Positions 15,126 to 16,065 of a stretch of 16,065 nucleotides of DNA are shown piece after piece. Every line of letters starts with the position of its first letter. The stretch's first letter is position 1. This stretch comes from CBFIJI01 sp965662885 (GTDB taxonomy: Bacteria > Bacteroidota > Bacteroidia > Flavobacteriales > Flavobacteriaceae), in the NCBI GenBank assembly GCA_965662885.1, contig CBFIJI010000044.1, positions 1 through 16,065 of the forward strand. The letters run 5' to 3'. The translations under genes and the position numbers were made by a program. Under the pieces are notes generated by a model. The model had not been told where the DNA came from. It made no database searches and saw only the letters and a program-made list of their open reading frames with translations.

Positions 15126-16065
15126 ATGGGAAAAAATACTCATATCGAAGCTTTACTATTTAAAAAACAAACAAAAGAGCTAAACCCTGACGAACTCTTG
15201 GTCCTTTCCAAATGGAAAAATAGTGACGACTTTGACCCCAATTATGAAAGACAAATAATCTCAACCGTTACTATTTTAAAAACAGATAAACAACTTCTAG
15301 AAAAATTTCCTTATGACGCGAGTTCTAAAGGAATTGAATCTATAAAAAAGAAACGAAACTGGATCAGAAGTATTGCTGCTTTTTTTATCGTTGCCCTGAT
15401 CGGGGGTTTCTTTTGGGGTTACGTTTCACAATCCAATGCAACGGTCAAAATCATAGCCACAAACTATCAAAAAAAAGGAACCCTCCCAGATGGGTCAACC
15501 TTCATTTTAAATGAAAATAGTGAAATTAGCTTCCCTAAAAGCTTTGGAAAACAGAGTCGCAGACTCTCCCTTAAAGGGCAAGCTTATTTTGACATCCATC
15601 ACAACAATGAAATTAGTTTCCAGATAGAGTTACCCGATCAATCCGAAATAAAAGTTCTAGGAACACAATTCACAGTCAATACCAGACATAAAAAACAGAT
15701 CGAAACTTACTTAATCAATGGAAGTTTACTTTGGAAAAATTTTTCAAAAAAAGAAAAGTTAATGACCTCAGGAGAAGCACTTTATCTTCATTCTGACACC
15801 CAAAAATGGACACCGATTAAAAAAGAATCACTACCTACAATTATAGAATGGAAAAACAAACCATTTGTGTTTAAGAATCAAACTATAGCGGAAATAATGC
15901 TGGAACTATCCGCCTATTTTAATACGGAAATCACCTCAGAAAATACCCCCTTAAAAAATCAAAAAATAAGAGGTCAATTTTCTCGTGATATTAGCCTAAA
16001 CGAAATACTAGAACTTCTGTCTAAGGCCTCCAATTTTAAATACTACAATGATCAATCAACACAAA
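15126..16065 (+). CDS. FecR-like anti-sigma factor (partial, cut by right edge)
   Basis: The frame opens at ATG 15126 and stays open for 313 codons to the window edge. Residues 1-77 form the cytoplasmic anti-sigma region (ELNPDELLVLSKWKNSDDF at 18-36), followed by a basic patch KKKR at 74-77 and one membrane helix at about 82-100. The periplasmic FecR domain carries the signature GTLPDGSTFILNENSEISFP at 118-137 and LKGQAYFDI at 149-157, then VLGTQFTVNTR at 177-187. A C-terminal DUF4974/STN-like domain starts near PFVFKNQTIAEIMLELSAYF at 246-265. Family members are usually about 300-390 residues, so only a short tail is probably missing. It should hold the upstream sigma factor inactive until an outer-membrane TonB-dependent receptor signals; such a receptor gene is expected downstream. 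Confidence 0.92.
   Translation, partial: MGKNTHIEALLFKKQTKELNPDELLVLSKWKNSDDFDPNYERQIISTVTILKTDKQLLEKFPYDASSKGIESIKKKRNWIRSIAAFFIVALIGGFFWGYVSQSNATVKIIATNYQKKGTLPDGSTFILNENSEISFPKSFGKQSRRLSLKGQAYFDIHHNNEISFQIELPDQSEIKVLGTQFTVNTRHKKQIETYLINGSLLWKNFSKKEKLMTSGEALYLHSDTQKWTPIKKESLPTIIEWKNKPFVFKNQTIAEIMLELSAYFNTEITSENTPLKNQKIRGQFSRDISLNEILELLSKASNFKYYNDQSTQ

Noticed and set aside
1..16065. CRISPR array, insertion sequence, toxin-antitoxin or defence system
   Set aside because: No regularly spaced repeats, transposase or nuclease motifs, or paired small genes were seen; nearly every coding stretch belongs to a known housekeeping or signalling family.

Overview
The window is AT-rich chromosomal DNA that looks like a member of the Bacteroidota, most likely a flavobacterium. 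The pointers are promoter-like boxes of the TAnnTTTG type, A/T-rich leaders without obvious Shine-Dalgarno sequences, a FecI-type sigma factor paired with a FecR-type anti-sigma factor, an ExbB-ExbD-TonB set, and an NhaD antiporter of the kind common in marine flavobacteria. No insertion sequence, phage gene, CRISPR array, toxin-antitoxin pair or defence gene was seen.

Left half (about 1-7215). A possible 3' end of a rightward gene reaches position 137 and meets a hairpin terminator shared with a leftward tRNA-Val(UAC). All protein genes from 341 to 7215 are on the minus strand. In transcription order they are anmK (anhydro-MurNAc kinase, cell-wall recycling), nhaD (Na+/H+ antiporter), exbB, exbD, a TonB-like energy transducer, folC (folate polyglutamylation), a Gpt-like purine phosphoribosyltransferase, and yhhQ (queuosine-precursor transporter). 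exbB-exbD-tonB-folC are packed with gaps of 2, 28 and 3 bases and read as one transcription unit. tonB (GTG), folC (TTG) and the phosphoribosyltransferase (TTG) all seem to use non-ATG starts.

Right half (7216-16065). After a divergent intergenic region come gltB and gltD, the two subunits of NADPH-dependent glutamate synthase, 3 bases apart. Next are a flavin-binding protein of the pyridoxamine-phosphate-oxidase/NimA superfamily, then an ECF sigma factor with a good flavobacterial promoter, then a FecR-like membrane anti-sigma factor cut by the right edge. The FecR gene lacks an entry among long closed reading frames because it runs off the window, but it is open for 313 codons. A TonB-dependent receptor, often SusC/RagA type, would be expected just beyond the edge.

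Functionally this is a housekeeping region: nitrogen assimilation (GltBD), wall recycling (AnmK), ion homeostasis (NhaD), energy coupling to the outer membrane (ExbBD-TonB), and the start of a TonB-linked cell-surface signalling locus (FecI/FecR). I found no convincing undescribed system. The items worth checking are start-site choices, a paired-cysteine TonB-like protein, inverted repeats, and the ambiguous left edge.
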